Shown: positions 37,490 to 51,269 of the stretch, piece after piece
How positions within the stretch are numbered: position 1 is the first letter of the stretch
Layout: each line of letters starts with the position of its first letter
Origin: Mansonella perstans
Lineage: Eukaryota; Nematoda; Chromadorea; Rhabditida; Onchocercidae
Length of the DNA: 64,000 bases
Assembly: GCA_037074765.1 (NCBI GenBank)
Contig: JBAMDO010000066.1
Span: 124,001 to 188,000 of the forward strand
Reading direction: 5' to 3'
Program-made: the position numbers and the translations under genes
The notes under the pieces: generated by a model
Told to the model about the DNA's origin: nothing
The model's database searches: none
The model's input: the letters and a program-made list of their open reading frames with translations, nothing else

Positions 37490-39450
37490 ATGACTGCTTC
37501 ACCTCATGATTTCTACTATTCAAACAAATATAGTGATGATAGATATGAATACAGGTTTGTTATGATTTAATATTTTAGAAGTTAATTTAGTTAAGAGCAG
37601 TTTGTAGTTAGTAGAATTGTAGAAATACTATGGCGCCAGAGTGTCATGATAATTATTTTGAATCCCATAAAATCGAAAACATCAAGAAAGTGAAGTATGA
37701 TAGTTGCAGTCCTTTACAAAAAACTGTTTTAAGAGTTGAATTGAAATAAATTAGTAGAACTATGTAGATATGTGTGAAATTCATTGGAATAATTTCAGTT
37801 GGAAATTTCAGTAATATGGTAGATGACTTATTAAGATGAGGTATTTTGTTTTCAGACATGTGCATGTACCCAAGGATTTAGTCCGACTTATACCGAAGGA
37901 TCGATTGATGAGTGAAAAGGAGTGGCGATCACTTGGAATACAACAGAGTCAAGGATGGGTTCATTACATGATCCATAGTCCAGAGAGACATGTACGTTAT
38001 TCTTTTTTGTTTCAATATCGTACATTTTTATTACAGTTATGACAAACTCCCATATGTTATGCTTGGGTTCCCAAAATTAATCGAATTTATCTGCTCTTCG
38101 ATTTAGTTCATCCGTCCTTCGATTTAGCTCATCCATCATTCACAGAATATCACAGTGTGCTGTTTTTTTTTTTTCGCTGCATGAAGTTGCAATTTCATGA
38201 AATGTTTAATGTTATTCATCTCAAATACGAAATATTGCAACTTGCCACATTCTTTTACCTGGTTTATTTAATTACCTATACACCCGACCAGTACGATTTT
38301 ATCAACTAGTAATAAGATTTTTATTCCTATAGCAAAATGATTTCCAGTTAGTGCCCTGACAATTAAAATATGTTCTCTGAGGATGACAAAAGCAGTGGAA
38401 AAGACAGAAGTGTTCTTTTTTTTTCTATTTTTTTAAGCCACGATTTAATTTTCTCAAGCTATGTCTACTTTTTCATATTATAATTTTACTCTAAACTTAA
38501 CTAATACTATGAAAGTTTCAACTAAAGTTTTTCAACTAAGTTTCAACTTTTTCTCATACTAAAATAGTTTGTTTTAAACTGTGTGATCCTTGCTACAAAT
38601 AAAATGCTAAAGTTGTCTCTGGTTAAGAAAAGAAAAAATGGGAATAGCTATTACACACCAAAAACTATGAAATTCTGCGAGTTCTTTGAAGCATTTTCTG
38701 TTCCATAAAAGAAATTTTTCGGTAGTCAAGCGAAGACAACGAAATTTTTTATAGTAGTTTAATTTTAAATCGTGGGTTATCGATGTTAATTATGGCAAAG
38801 AATTAAATTTTTTTTTGTGATCAGTGCTGGCTGAAGGCATCATACGTTTCGGTGCATCTTATGATTTACTAAGTATGCTTGCTCGCTATAAAGTCATCAT
38901 TCGAAAGCGGTAGTAGCAATAGGCTTAAAGAGCAACCATAAGTTTTTGTGTGCGAATTCCTAAAGATTGCGTTTGTACTGCTTCCAGCATTTGGGATGGT
39001 CTTTGCCATATCCGTTTTTTCACAAGTCACAATTTTACCGAAAATTATGCAATGCTTGCTTATTGTATTTCTCATCCTTTTCAATTTCCTTCAAAAGAGG
39101 AATTAGTGTATATGGCGGCTAACTTCGTGTTCTTGGCAATTCCTTGTAATTACGGAAGAAAATCTATTTCAGTGATTGCTTTAATTATTCATTGTTTTTT
39201 CCGATAACCGGATACGTGCTCCGAATCTCCGATTCCCTTCGCAAAATTGCTTGAACTACTTTTTGCCATCTTTAGCTATTCTTGAGTCAGATGCACTGTT
39301 GACAAAAAACAAATGGTAAGAAATAATCATGCAAATTTTACTATTTTAATGTCAGCTTTTTAGGTCCTTCTATTTCGTCGTCCTTTGAAAGATACCGTAC
39401 GTGGTGAAAACGATGGCCATATTAAAGAGCAGGAAACAGAAATGTACTGA
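37490..39450 (+). CDS. cks-1: Cyclin-dependent kinase regulatory subunit CKS1
   Basis: Three exons, 37490-37554, 37856-37991 and 39364-39450, encode 95 residues, the normal size for the family. Family landmarks are [17 protein letters not shown], the anion-binding and Cdk-contact surface [29 protein letters not shown] and [11 protein letters not shown] proteins bind CDK1/CDK2 and phosphorylated substrates and are needed for mitotic and meiotic progression. The strand-exchange hinge, HxPEPH in most eukaryotes, reads HSPERH here, so the second proline is an arginine. The final intron is 1.37 kb, long for this window. The C-terminal tail ([20 protein letters not shown]) is hydrophilic. Confidence 0.96.
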
Positions 39451-42400
39451 TTATATCATGTATGAACATTAATCTCCAGTATTGTAATGGTTATCTTATA
39501 ACGGGACTTTTATTTATTTATTCGATTAGTCATTGATACCAGTTGGTTCTGTTCTGTTTTTCTTCTCTTTAAAGTGCTATGTTTGTTGTCGTTCCCCATC
39601 TCTGATCATGCGGTGGTACTTTAGTATTTGCGGTAATGTTCATTACTATTCATTGCATTTTCTAAATTTCGTTATTGTTTTCCACTCTGTGCGTGCAAAA
39701 AATATTGTTCCATATTTTCTTAGCTTCTCACATTTTCCATATTCATGGTTTTTTTTTGTAGGAAATGGATCTTTAACAAAACTGTACAACTTTCAGCAGG
39801 AATCCATTTTGTTTACTGTTTCAGTAAAGCATCTTTTTGTTTTATTATTTTATAGATCATCATACGTATGTTTTTTTTTTTTTTTTTTTTTTTTTTTCTT
39901 ATTTACTGGCATTCCAGTACTTCCATATGCGTCTATATTTCATGCTAACATTGTACATTTTTTTCAGCGAGACCTTCTAATGAATACATGTTCATTACTT
40001 TTACGATATGAAACTATGAAGAACATTGTGTTTTCTATATTTCAACTAGCTTTATGAGTTGTTGCAATTATGATGTAAAATTCTTGAACCCTTCTGTGTT
40101 GTAGTCGCATTACTACTAATGGTTGAAGCAGTAAAAGGATGATGATGAGGTCTTAATAGATTCTTGAATATTGAAGCTGCATGGATTTGTAGCCCATTCT
40201 TTCTAATTATAGAAAAGTTGACAGTTATTTATGGAACAATGAAATCTCTCATTTGGCACCGAAATTTTCATGGAATTCAAAAAATATGTGACTCAATTAT
40301 TTCAAAGAAAAAAAAGAAAGTTCTTTCTAAATGATTTAAATTAATTGTAAATATTTTAAATTTATTTGCTACCTATTGATCATCTAGCATATTTTAAATT
40401 TTTGCTTACATTTTATCCAATTTAATTGATCTTAGATTTTTTTTTTGCATAAAAACAGATGGTTAGTTTTATCTTGAATTAATTAACTGCTTTCTAGTCT
40501 TGATGTAATTGACCAGAAGTAGATATATTGCTACACTTCTTTCACATTTTTCTTTCCCTCAAGCAAATTTTTTACCATTGTTAAAAATATTAAAGCGCTG
40601 AAAATTTCGCCATCATCGAAAGGTCACTAATTTTCCTTAATTTAGATTTAGAAAGCTTTTCATAATTTGTATATAGGGAAGATATGTGACTGTTGTTGTG
40701 ACGCTGTTCTTTCTCGTAAAGATGAAGCAGTAATAGAATTATTATTTTAGATGATAATAATAGCTCGATGACCAACAGGATAGCAAACAATGAACTTTGT
40801 TGAAAATAATTTTCTCTCTATTATTAAATTAGTAGAGAAGTATTTTTAAAGAATGAATGATTAATTCGAAATTCGAACCGAATTTACAATTAAATATATT
40901 CATACAATTTTAATTAAGTATATAGTTTTATAATTCGATATGTTTGCTGAAATACCTGCACTGGTGATATAAATAGCCATGGGTTTAAGCTATTAAAGTT
41001 AGCAAAATATATCAGAAAGGTGCAGTATCAGGAAGATGGAAGTAGTAGAAATGACGATTATGTTGCAGGAATGATTTCAGAAGATATTCTTAGTGTTGCT
41101 GAAAATTTTTATTCCACAATACAGGATAATGTCCTGTCACCTTGCACTTTGATTTGATAATGGTCGCTAACTTCCTAAGATTTTCTCGTTGTCTTTCATT
41201 TGTGAATGCTATAATTGCGGTTAATTATTGTACGTAAATTGTGACCTTTGATGTTAATGTTTAATTCTTTTTGTCTAAGGGATATCTTCACTGTTTTTCT
41301 CATCGCATAGAGTTTGAAATGTGAAATTTTGAAAATTCACAATTGTAGAAGATTGGGAAAATTGGAAAAGTTGTTTAGAAATACTTGATGTAAAAAATCA
41401 CGAAACCAAAATATTCTATGCATTACTCAGAACCATGATATTTTTCTCTCAGTTCTAAAACTTTCATCCTTAGTATTATTTATTAGATAACTATTTATCG
41501 CTATTATTGCTATTTAAAAATTTTCCGCGAAATACCATTTAAAAGCTAATGTAGTTGTAGCTAAATTATTCTAAAAGTTTCATCAATTAATTTCTGGATG
41601 GTAAATTTTTCTGAGTTACAAATTGTTTACTGAACGATAGCAATTAAAAATCTATAATGAAATTGATTTGGATATAAATATCTTTGAGATGCGCTGTAAA
41701 ACTGAAAGATGATACATTCCATTTACTGAGATACGCGAAACTATTAGCTTTTCCAATGAGGAAACTTAGCCTGATTATTTAAGAAATTAAATATTTATTA
41801 GAAGTTCAAAACTTAAAACATTGAAATTCCAAGTAAGAATTCTTACAATTTTAGTTAGCAAAGATTGAGAGTTAAAAAAAATTGGAATGAAGTATTATTG
41901 TTGATAAATTCTAATGGAGAACATTAAGACATAATTTATATTTCATGCAAAAGATGCACCGTTTTTCTAACTATCTAAAACTGGAATAAGAAATAGACTT
42001 ATCAAATCGAATCCGTTCCCCTGGGCATGCGCTAATAAGTATGCATCGTAAAGAGAAAACAGATAATACGATTTTGTTTCCAGAATGAAGCGGTCATGTT
42101 GTTCTGACTAGTGGCTACTACCCCTATGTCCATCTCTTTTCGTCTTAATTATCCATTAAGAAAACAATTATTGCTAATTAAATTCAGTGCAACTCCACTT
42201 AACCGTTTGATTCAAAGACATTCAACGAAAAATGATTTAAATTTTTAATAGATAGAATAAAATTTGCTGACATTTTTCGATTAAAATCGCTTATTTTTTT
42301 TCATGATTTTAATGAGAAAGGAGTTAATAAACTTGTTAGCCAGAAATAAATTCCATTCAGAATAGCTTGACATATTGCAAGGATGTACAAATATTGATGA

Positions 42401-45400
42401 TTGAAAATTAAGCTTAGCTTTCGTTTTGTTTAATAATTCATTCTTATTGCTAAAGACATCCCAATAGATGTGACTGACGACAGAATGGATTAAAATATTT
42501 TTCGTTCTGAATTACATTATATATTTCAAATTAATAATTCATCATCATTTGGTCACAAAACTTTTTCAATTTCACATTTTTTTTCTAATCATGTCAAACT
42601 GAGCGATTAACACTTACATTAGCGCACTTGCCATTCATGTACGTATGTGTAAATGTGTCAGGGCATTTGTTCAGTTAGCCAAAACTTCTTGGCCTTTCAT
42701 TCAATTATTTTGCCTTTAAATTTCAGAATTTTTTTGCTTTTTTTGTCGTTTTTTGAATTTTTTTGTGCACTTTTCTAAATCGAGATTTCATAAATTGTTG
42801 TCTTTAATATTCATTATTTATGTAAAAAATTTTATATAAAAAAATTGCGTCTATTTATATATAAAAAAAAAAAAAAAATGAATATTGAAATACTGTATTG
42901 TGAAAGATCTTCGAGATCACTATTTGATAAATGCCTTAATTTGCGTCCTTGACAATTCTGTTACTCACTCATCATGAACAGTTTCGTTTTCTTATCTCAG
43001 AATTATTTATTCCTCACGCAGTGAGGTTCACACTATAAGATTGACCTGTCACGTTAGTTCTCATTCACCACATTTTCTATAACTTTATTTTTTTGCAATG
43101 ATTTCAAACGAATAGAAGAGATTTTTAAAAGAGGATTCTAAAAAGTCCCATGATTTAAAAATTATTCCATTGCTTGAAATTCAACTATTTTAAGCAATGA
43201 AATACATTTTAACTTTATGATATCTAAAATTCTAGAATGTAATCATTACAATTATTAAAAAAAAAAAAAAAAAAAAAAGTAGAAGTGAAAGAAATAAAAT
43301 ATGCGAAAATGAAATAATCACTTCTTCTTTGTCTTCTTCAGAGGTTTATTTTAACAATAAATTCAGTAAAGATCAGATCATCAGATTTTATCCATTCTTA
43401 GTGATTGTGTGGTGACAGAGTCCTAATAAGCAGACAAAATTTCACAAAAAAAGGGTAAAGCTTTTTCAAAATCGCTTTTTATATTATCTTGAATGAGTTC
43501 AATTGATTTTTCATCTTTATAAATGTTGAGAATCAAAAAGTTCATTGGTGCTCTTGAACATTTATCTTCATCAATAAAGGTGAGACCAACTGCAGAGTAT
43601 TAATTATTTGTGTTTTGCAGGATGGCGAACATTTCAGATGGTCAGATCGAAATTGTATGATTGCTTCTCCTTTCATAATAGTAGTTAATTTTTGCTAATC
43701 TAATTAACTTGCTCATTTCCTCATCATCATCTATGGGCCTTTAACATACAAGCCGTCAATTAACATAAATATGCAAATGAATCGTCAATCTCGCCCATCA
43801 CAGCAGACAAATCAGTGAGATCAGATTGTGCATACAGATCTATTTGACAAATATTTGACATCTATTTGATGGGTTCAATTGTCTCATCAAATCTTAAGAA
43901 AAAGAATCATTAATGGTAAGAGAAATATAGATAAAAAATAGCATTCTAAAGCTATAAAAAAGTAGTTGGTATTTGTAAATAATTTGTTTTGCTCCAGAAA
44001 AAACTTTTTGCAAACAGGGAGATGTAGGACGATCATAAAATCTACAAAAGGTATTCTGGAAATTGTCATAATCCCATAAAAAACCAACCAGAAAACTGGA
44101 GACAAGTTTCTTTCCAACTGTAGGTCAAGTGTTACTCGATAGTTTTGCTATCATTTAGGAGAATGTTATTCATGGAAGTGAATGAATCAACAAATAAATG
44201 AGTGAATGAATGATTGAATGGATGAAAACTAACAACAAGTCCCATGGGGATCCACCTTTTTACCCTGAACTCAGTCGTATTCTTTCCAAGTTACTACCAC
44301 GTTTATCTTCACTTCCTCCTTTTACTAATAACGATCGGACAAATAGTCAGACAACTTCAGCATTTATCATAACCATTAATCTTTTCTCAAAGACGTTCTC
44401 TTTTTTTACTACCTCATTATATTCTTATTGATTTTTCTGAGATAATTACTTGACATATTTACATATTCTTTCATTCATAAACAAAGTGAAAAATGTATCT
44501 GAAAATGAGTATTGATAATTTATTATCAGCTTTATTATTATAATTTATTACTTCATTTACTTCATATAAATGAATAAATTTGATAATCAATAAGCATCGA
44601 TAGTAATAAATTGATTTATTATTCAGTTTCATTTTTTTAAAATTAAAAATTCAAATTTTTCTTTGGAACTTCTGATATGGCAAGGAATTTCAACCTTATG
44701 AATCATTTTCATTGAAATTTTAAATTACTTCATAACTTTTTCTACTATGGATAGTTTTATTCAATTCAAGTTGGTTTTAGACGCGAGCAATCATTGTTGA
44801 CTTTTTGGCCGATGTATGATATAAAATGTTAGAATGTTAATTAAACCCTTTAGATAGACGCTTTTTCATCGCTGCTCTCATGAACACATATCAAATCATT
44901 TTTAGTTGTTGAGCTTAGCTAAAAATCCATCACAGTAGGCTAAAGAAAAGACTAGAAGGCAGTGTTTATTAGCCTATTTTTGCTTCCATCAATGGTTTGT
45001 TCAAAGATTAGTATTGGACTTTTGATTTAATGATTTTAATTCAATGACACACATCTAAAATTGAATTTTTTTTGATTAACATTTATTTCTTTTTCCTTTG
45101 GAAGAAAATAGTGTTTTATGAGCGGAAATAAATTAACACTCTCTTTAGGCCTAACTTCCATTTAAGTCTTCGGCTTCAAAAATTTTAGTTACGTATTCAG
45201 GCAAATAATTAATTTCTAGGATGGCAAAATAAATTGTAAATTTCAAGGAAATAAGAGACGTCATTAAAACTCGAAAATTCCATAATATCAACTGGTCAGT
45301 TTCCACTTTTTTTCATTTCTGACATTCAGTTATTTTCTAGAAAATTTGATCATTTGCTGCACATTTATGATAAATTTTTTAAAGAACTTGGCAATTTAAA

Positions 45401-48400
45401 TCAAAATGTCATTTTAAATAGTCGAAAATGTCACCTGAACGCCTTCAATGATCAAAGGGGAAGATTGTTGTCATAATTGCAAAGTTCAGTGAAGTTTAAT
45501 TGCAGTAATTTCGAGAAAATCATGGGAAGGTTTGGCATGTAAATAGGGGCACCATCAGATTGGAGAAAGACTGTTAAGGATTTAAGATATCAAGTTGTGC
45601 AAGGTTCCGAACTATGGAACAGTCATGCGCTCACAACTTTAGTAAAAAAAAAAGTAAACCTATGGATCATCCATTTCCGTAAGTAGGAAAATTTTCGGCT
45701 TGCGAGAAATTTGAAACAGACAAGAAATACGTAATTTATATTTTTTGTAATTTTTTTTTATGTGTAATTTTTTCAATGTTTTTTCTCATACTAACAAAAG
45801 TACGATATATGCCATAGAACAACATCTCCAAAATACTTCTTGCATTGCGATATCATAAGAGGAAACAATCGCTCAGATGGCGTGTCAATTTTCTACCAAG
45901 AGTTTTGTTCCCGAGTCCAACTTTTAACAAGATGAACCGAATTTAAAAATATGCAAGCGAAATTTGAAATATGTTATATAAAGAGAAAATGAGTTATTAG
46001 CATAAGGATAAGATAGAATCGGTATATAAAAAAGTGAAGTAATGATGGCAGCGGTAATTAAGACAAATTAGAGTAAATTAGCGCATCGTATCAACGATCG
46101 TGAAAATCTGTACAAACTGAATTGTATAGGATAGGTGATATTTTAATTCAAACTACTGAAGCATCAAACAATAAACGATTCTATTTCATGTCTTTTTTAC
46201 CTATAAATGAAACTTCTGATAATAATAACTGCCCTAAAGAATTCAGCACAAAAATCCCTTGAGCTTTACTTCAAATTAAAAAGCAGAAGTATTTGTTTGC
46301 AGTAAATATATTTACGTTGAAAGAAGTTAGCAGGAGATAATCGAGAACTGAAAATAGCCTAAGCAACAATTTTCTTAAAAACTGTAAAACGATTTTCTTG
46401 AGAAATAGTACTACGAAAACTTTCTTCATTTAAGACTTATTTGCAATACTTTGAAAATTTCAAACTTTAAGTCATTCACTGAATTATTTCTTTCTGATCT
46501 TTTATTCCCGGACATGGAGCTAATAACGTGAATGTTTCCATTCTCAATCATCCGATACGTTGTAAATGGTATCTATCTATGATGCAGTGTTTGTGTTGTT
46601 GATAGCTTTCTGCATCTTAAATAAAGGTTAGGTTGAAATTAATTTGTACTAAGCTAAGCGCTTAAAATATTGTTTGTCTTAAGTGATCTTAATAATGAGT
46701 TTAAAACAAAATTAAAAATGTCTGTTCAATTTAAAATTTGTGGGAAAAATCTAAATTCATTGAAGTCAGAAAACATACATAATTAATGGGACGACATGAC
46801 TTTTAATAAGAGATATACATTCATAGTTTGTTAAAAGTATATATTTATGCTGCTTTTCATATCATACTTTATTTATGAGGCTCATTAAGATCATAAGGTT
46901 ACATTCTGACAAGGTCAAGTGATTCAGACATAAATTAGCAGTTTTAGTGGTTAGTGCGACCATTGGATAAGCAATAAAAAGTGCTGCGATGATTTTTTGC
47001 TGGTTATTTCAGGCAGTAAAAATAACAATAGCCAGTGCAAAATTTGCATTAACCATAGTGATCAGATCTCATCATATCTGTTTGGTATCCATAAATTACT
47101 TCCCGCTAACATAAAACTGTTTAGTCAGATAATCAAACTATGGGAGGAAATGTGTGGAAAGAAAGAATAAAAAAGGATATTCATATTGTATATAGAGTGC
47201 TATTAAAAATAAATTGTATTTGGTGACACTATTGTGTCTCCAATGTAAACTACTTGTGACTTGGCAATGGTAACTTTCATTTTCTCTACTTTTGTTCATA
47301 TCCATTGCATTTTAATATTGTGACACTCTATGCTATTTCCGGAATTTCATTACTTACCTGCAATACGTTTTAATATTTCCTCATTGGTTATCCATCACTG
47401 ATTTCCAATACTATTGTTATCTCTTCGTTATCAGAACGTTAGAAATAGTTTTAGCAAAATATTTTTGTTGAATTTAATTTCGAATTTATTAAATTTTTCA
47501 GAAAAAGTGATCTTTTCATAAAAATTACAAGAAATTAATGAAACAAATGACACAACGTTCTAAACATCCATAACTAAAAAGATTTGAAAAGCTTTACTGA
47601 TTACTAATATGATCCAATCATTATTGCACCGACACTGACAACTAATATTCCGATGTTGATGATGAAGTGAATCAAAATCATGTTGAGTTATTGAGGTAAT
47701 ATTATCATATTGTCCTGACAACTGCTCTTAGTAATTGAAGTCACCATCAAGTCATCATTTTTCTTACATTAAGAACTTAATAGATGTTTATGTCTGTTCA
47801 ACTGCGACCCATAACGACGTAAACAATAATCGATTCGTCTTTGGAGGTCAGTAGCTGAATGAAGATAGAGAAAAAGTTCATTCATAAATTCACTAATAAT
47901 ACGTAAGAATACTTACAATATCCATTGGATACTTTTCTGTTGAAAAGATCCCTTCCCAATTGAATTGATTCGAACAGTGCTCAAGCAATCATTTCAATAA
48001 TTCAGAAGTTACGGATTCAAAAGGTTAAGAAATTTCATAAGAATTGACTCTTAATTAGCATTTTATTCATTTTACTGTCTTGCACTAATTTTATTTGATA
48101 AATAAAACTTAATTTTGCTGTCACAAATAAAAAGTACAGTAAATGACAATGCTTTCTAAATAGTTTTTAATTTTTCGAAATTGAGTGTCAAAATAGTATA
48201 GCATCAGCATTGCTTCTGTTTGCAAATCGATATTGCAATTTAACAATTTTAATAATTAAAAAAAAAAGCAGAGCATGAAAAGAGCTCTTCTAGTTCTTTC
48301 TTTCTATTTGCAAACTTTTTTAAAACTAGCAACAGTTTTCGGTTTCATCTCTTTACTCTCTTCAGTTTCGTTTTTTTTCCAACAAATTTTGAAGATCCAT

Positions 48401-49966
48401 AAAATTTCAAGATACTAAAATTTTATGTAAATTAGTGTACCTCTTGATTAGTATTAGCTGGAAAAGTGGAATATACCACTAATTGGTAACTAAAGTGGAT
48501 TATCGCCGTAACGTTTTGGGAAGAAGCAATTGCTGATGATAGTTCTCATCCATGATGAGACATGTTGACCAGTAGTTTGTAATGAGCAATTTCAAGAACA
48601 AATCCTTTCTCGAGTAATAGCACTCATTTTGCCATCTGATACTTTTTCATACATTTCTCCTCTTTTATGGGAAGTGGAATTATGTAACAACAATCGATGA
48701 TGCTATTACATCCGATTGATGTTGAAAATATGTTTGATACACTACTCATTCTTTTAATAAATGGACAAATTGGCCTTAAATGATACAACTGCGGTCACTT
48801 ACAACGAATTTTTTTTCGTTAGCATTTATTATGAATTTATTTCACTCTCGTTTTGAGGTACAAATTTTATGAGAGACTTAAAAATCCAATCTATGAAATC
48901 TTATGAATTTTCACTCAAATCTCCTTTTAAAAGTTAAGGCCAGTTTGTTTTTTCTCCAGGTTTAGGATTTCAATGCATTTTAGTAATTCATCCTGATTAC
49001 TGAATACTTCAACATCTTTCAGATTTATCAGTAGTATTAAAATTTTTATTTAGACCAGAACATTTATCTCTACCTCAGTCTTCTATCTAAGAAAACTAAT
49101 TAATTATAGATGAATGTATTTTAAAATCGTCTTAATGTACCCCATATCTTCATTCATATTATAATGCATCTATCTCATGCTGATTATTAATTATAAATGA
49201 TTACAATGACACTTAAAGAGTAAATAAGTGAATGGAAATAAATAAGGAATTACTTCTACCACATAAGTATGAGTAAAAATTGATAGGTGATTCATCAATG
49301 GTTTTATAACTCATTTTGAATCTTAAAAACACTTTATCTCAAATAAATTTTTTGTCTTTTTTTTTAAAGTTTCAATTATTTTTTTTTGTATCGAAGTTGA
49401 CTAATGGCCTTTTGAACGATCTCGGTGAAAAAACTAATTTTAAAGTTTGATTTCGAAAGGTTTTTTTATTTTGCATGCAAGCTTTATTTAATTCATCAAC
49501 GTGAATTTTTTAAAAGTGAGAAATTATTAAAATTTTAATTTCAGTTACCATACTTTATGTTCCAAATCAGATATTGATTTTTTTAAGTAAATGTGGTACT
49601 AACACTCAACAGTTATTGATTTTTTTAAGTAAATGTGGTACTAACACTCAACAGTTATCAAGCTTTTCAAGCAGAAGGCAAATCTGATGAAAGATCCGTT
49701 TTCAGGCTAAATTAGAACACATGTTTAAGATATGCGGCAAATCATCTGTTTTACAGTTTAGTACTCGTAATTAAATATCGGCATTACTAATTAATTGCCT
49801 CCTGTTGCCTTTTATTAAACAAATTTCAGTGAGCTGTCCAAACAAGCTGAATCGCTTATAACTTGTATTGCTGTTTACGAAGCATTATCCTTAATTGAAA
49901 ATGATCTCTTACTCTAGATATTTAATTTAAACTACGTAGGCTTCTGTTATTAATTCTTCCAATATG

Positions 49967-49999
<33 letters not shown>

Positions 50000-51269
50000 T
50001 TATTATCAAATAGTTTCTTTTGTCGGTTTTAAATATTTCAAATTAACATATTTTTCATGAATGTTGAATTTAATCGTCGAATGAACTCATTTTTAAAGCA
50101 TTAGTAGTAATACTAATTTGATTTGGGAAGGTAGGAAAGTTAATTAATTTTAAATAAACAGCGATCAGAGGAAGAAGATATTAATTTTGATGTCACAAAG
50201 AAGACGCTTTGTCTCATTTTGTTTTTATTTCTTATTTTTCAAGTTTGTCTGGATGTTGTTTGTTTTTATTTCTTGATGTTATTGAGAGAGTATTTCATCC
50301 AACAACTGATCATTAAATCACGATTGTAGAGGATACATGGAATTGTTCCAGTTACCTAATTCAAGTGTTAATAAAAACTATTAAACTTTCGACGAAGATA
50401 ATCGGAACTGATCGAACAAAATTTGTGTATATTTCTGCCTCACTCTGTTTTTAACTTCAAATAGATAGAACACTTCGTTCAAGCTTATTTTTCTCTCCAT
50501 AAAGTCATTCCACTTCAATCAATCCATAATTCATAAAAGCTAAATAAACAATAATTTTTATTTTTTATGTGCGTACTTTAATCTCCGGGAATCCTTTCCA
50601 GATTAATCTATTATGACGATTCGGCAAAAAAAAGAGTTGACTTCAGTTCTGATACTTTTCCTTTCATTTGTCCTCATCTGTATGCCATTAAACTCGAGTC
50701 TCCTTTATTTGTATTTTATTCTTTTGATTTGACGGTTTCCAAACTGTTTTATTATTTGCCAAATTATAGAAATCTTAAAAATGCCAAATCATAAAAATCA
50801 GTCATTTTCCTGTGAAGTTCACTTTAAATTTATTCCCTAAATGTAACGCATGTAATACTTAGAAAGCATAATGTTTGTTCCAGCAGGTTCCATAGAAAAG
50901 TATAGCACTATTCCTAAAGATATGTTGATTTCATATGTACTAGAAGAAAGTGCATTACACTTTTCATCACAATTACCTTTTTCGACTGTTCATTCGTTAT
51001 AATTTAATTTTAAAGAATATAAATGAAACTTGGCGAAAATTTTCATAACAATCATTAATGTTGTTAATTATACGGAAATTATATGCACAAATTAACTTTG
51101 AGAAGTAATTTCAGAACTTGTAATTTGCCACTCGTATTTTTTCATTTAAAACATTTTCTTTTAAGCCTTATCAAAATCCAAGTGGTTTCCAAGTGCAATA
51201 GTGTTTCATTCCAATTATAAGTTAAATTTTCGCTTCATTCGAAGATTCTTAAACTTCGAAATCAAAAGA
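39451..51269. other. Gene-poor stretch of about 11.8 kb
   Basis: No exon chain with family support was found on either strand. The region holds homopolymer runs (T about 31 near 39869, A near 42865, A about 20 near 43259, T about 27 near 49967), GAAT-rich simple sequence near 44180-44220 and a perfect 42-bp duplication at 49573. A 174-codon phenylalanine-rich open frame at 39533 spans the T31 tract and is probably spurious. Confidence 0.5.
49573..49656. repeat. Perfect 42-bp tandem duplication
   Basis: Two head-to-tail copies, 49573-49614 and 49615-49656, identical along the whole unit, which starts ATTGATTTTTTTAAGTAA. This is a recent local duplication with no coding content. Confidence 0.93.

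Noticed and set aside
39533..40057. 174-codon phenylalanine-rich open frame
   Set aside because: It begins without ATG, runs through a T31 tract and lies just after the CKS1 stop; it is most likely 3' flanking sequence.
44210..44431. Open frame with PPFYPELSRILSKLLPRL
   Set aside because: It sits behind GAAT-rich simple sequence, has no clear splice sites and no family match; the composition is only mildly protein-like.
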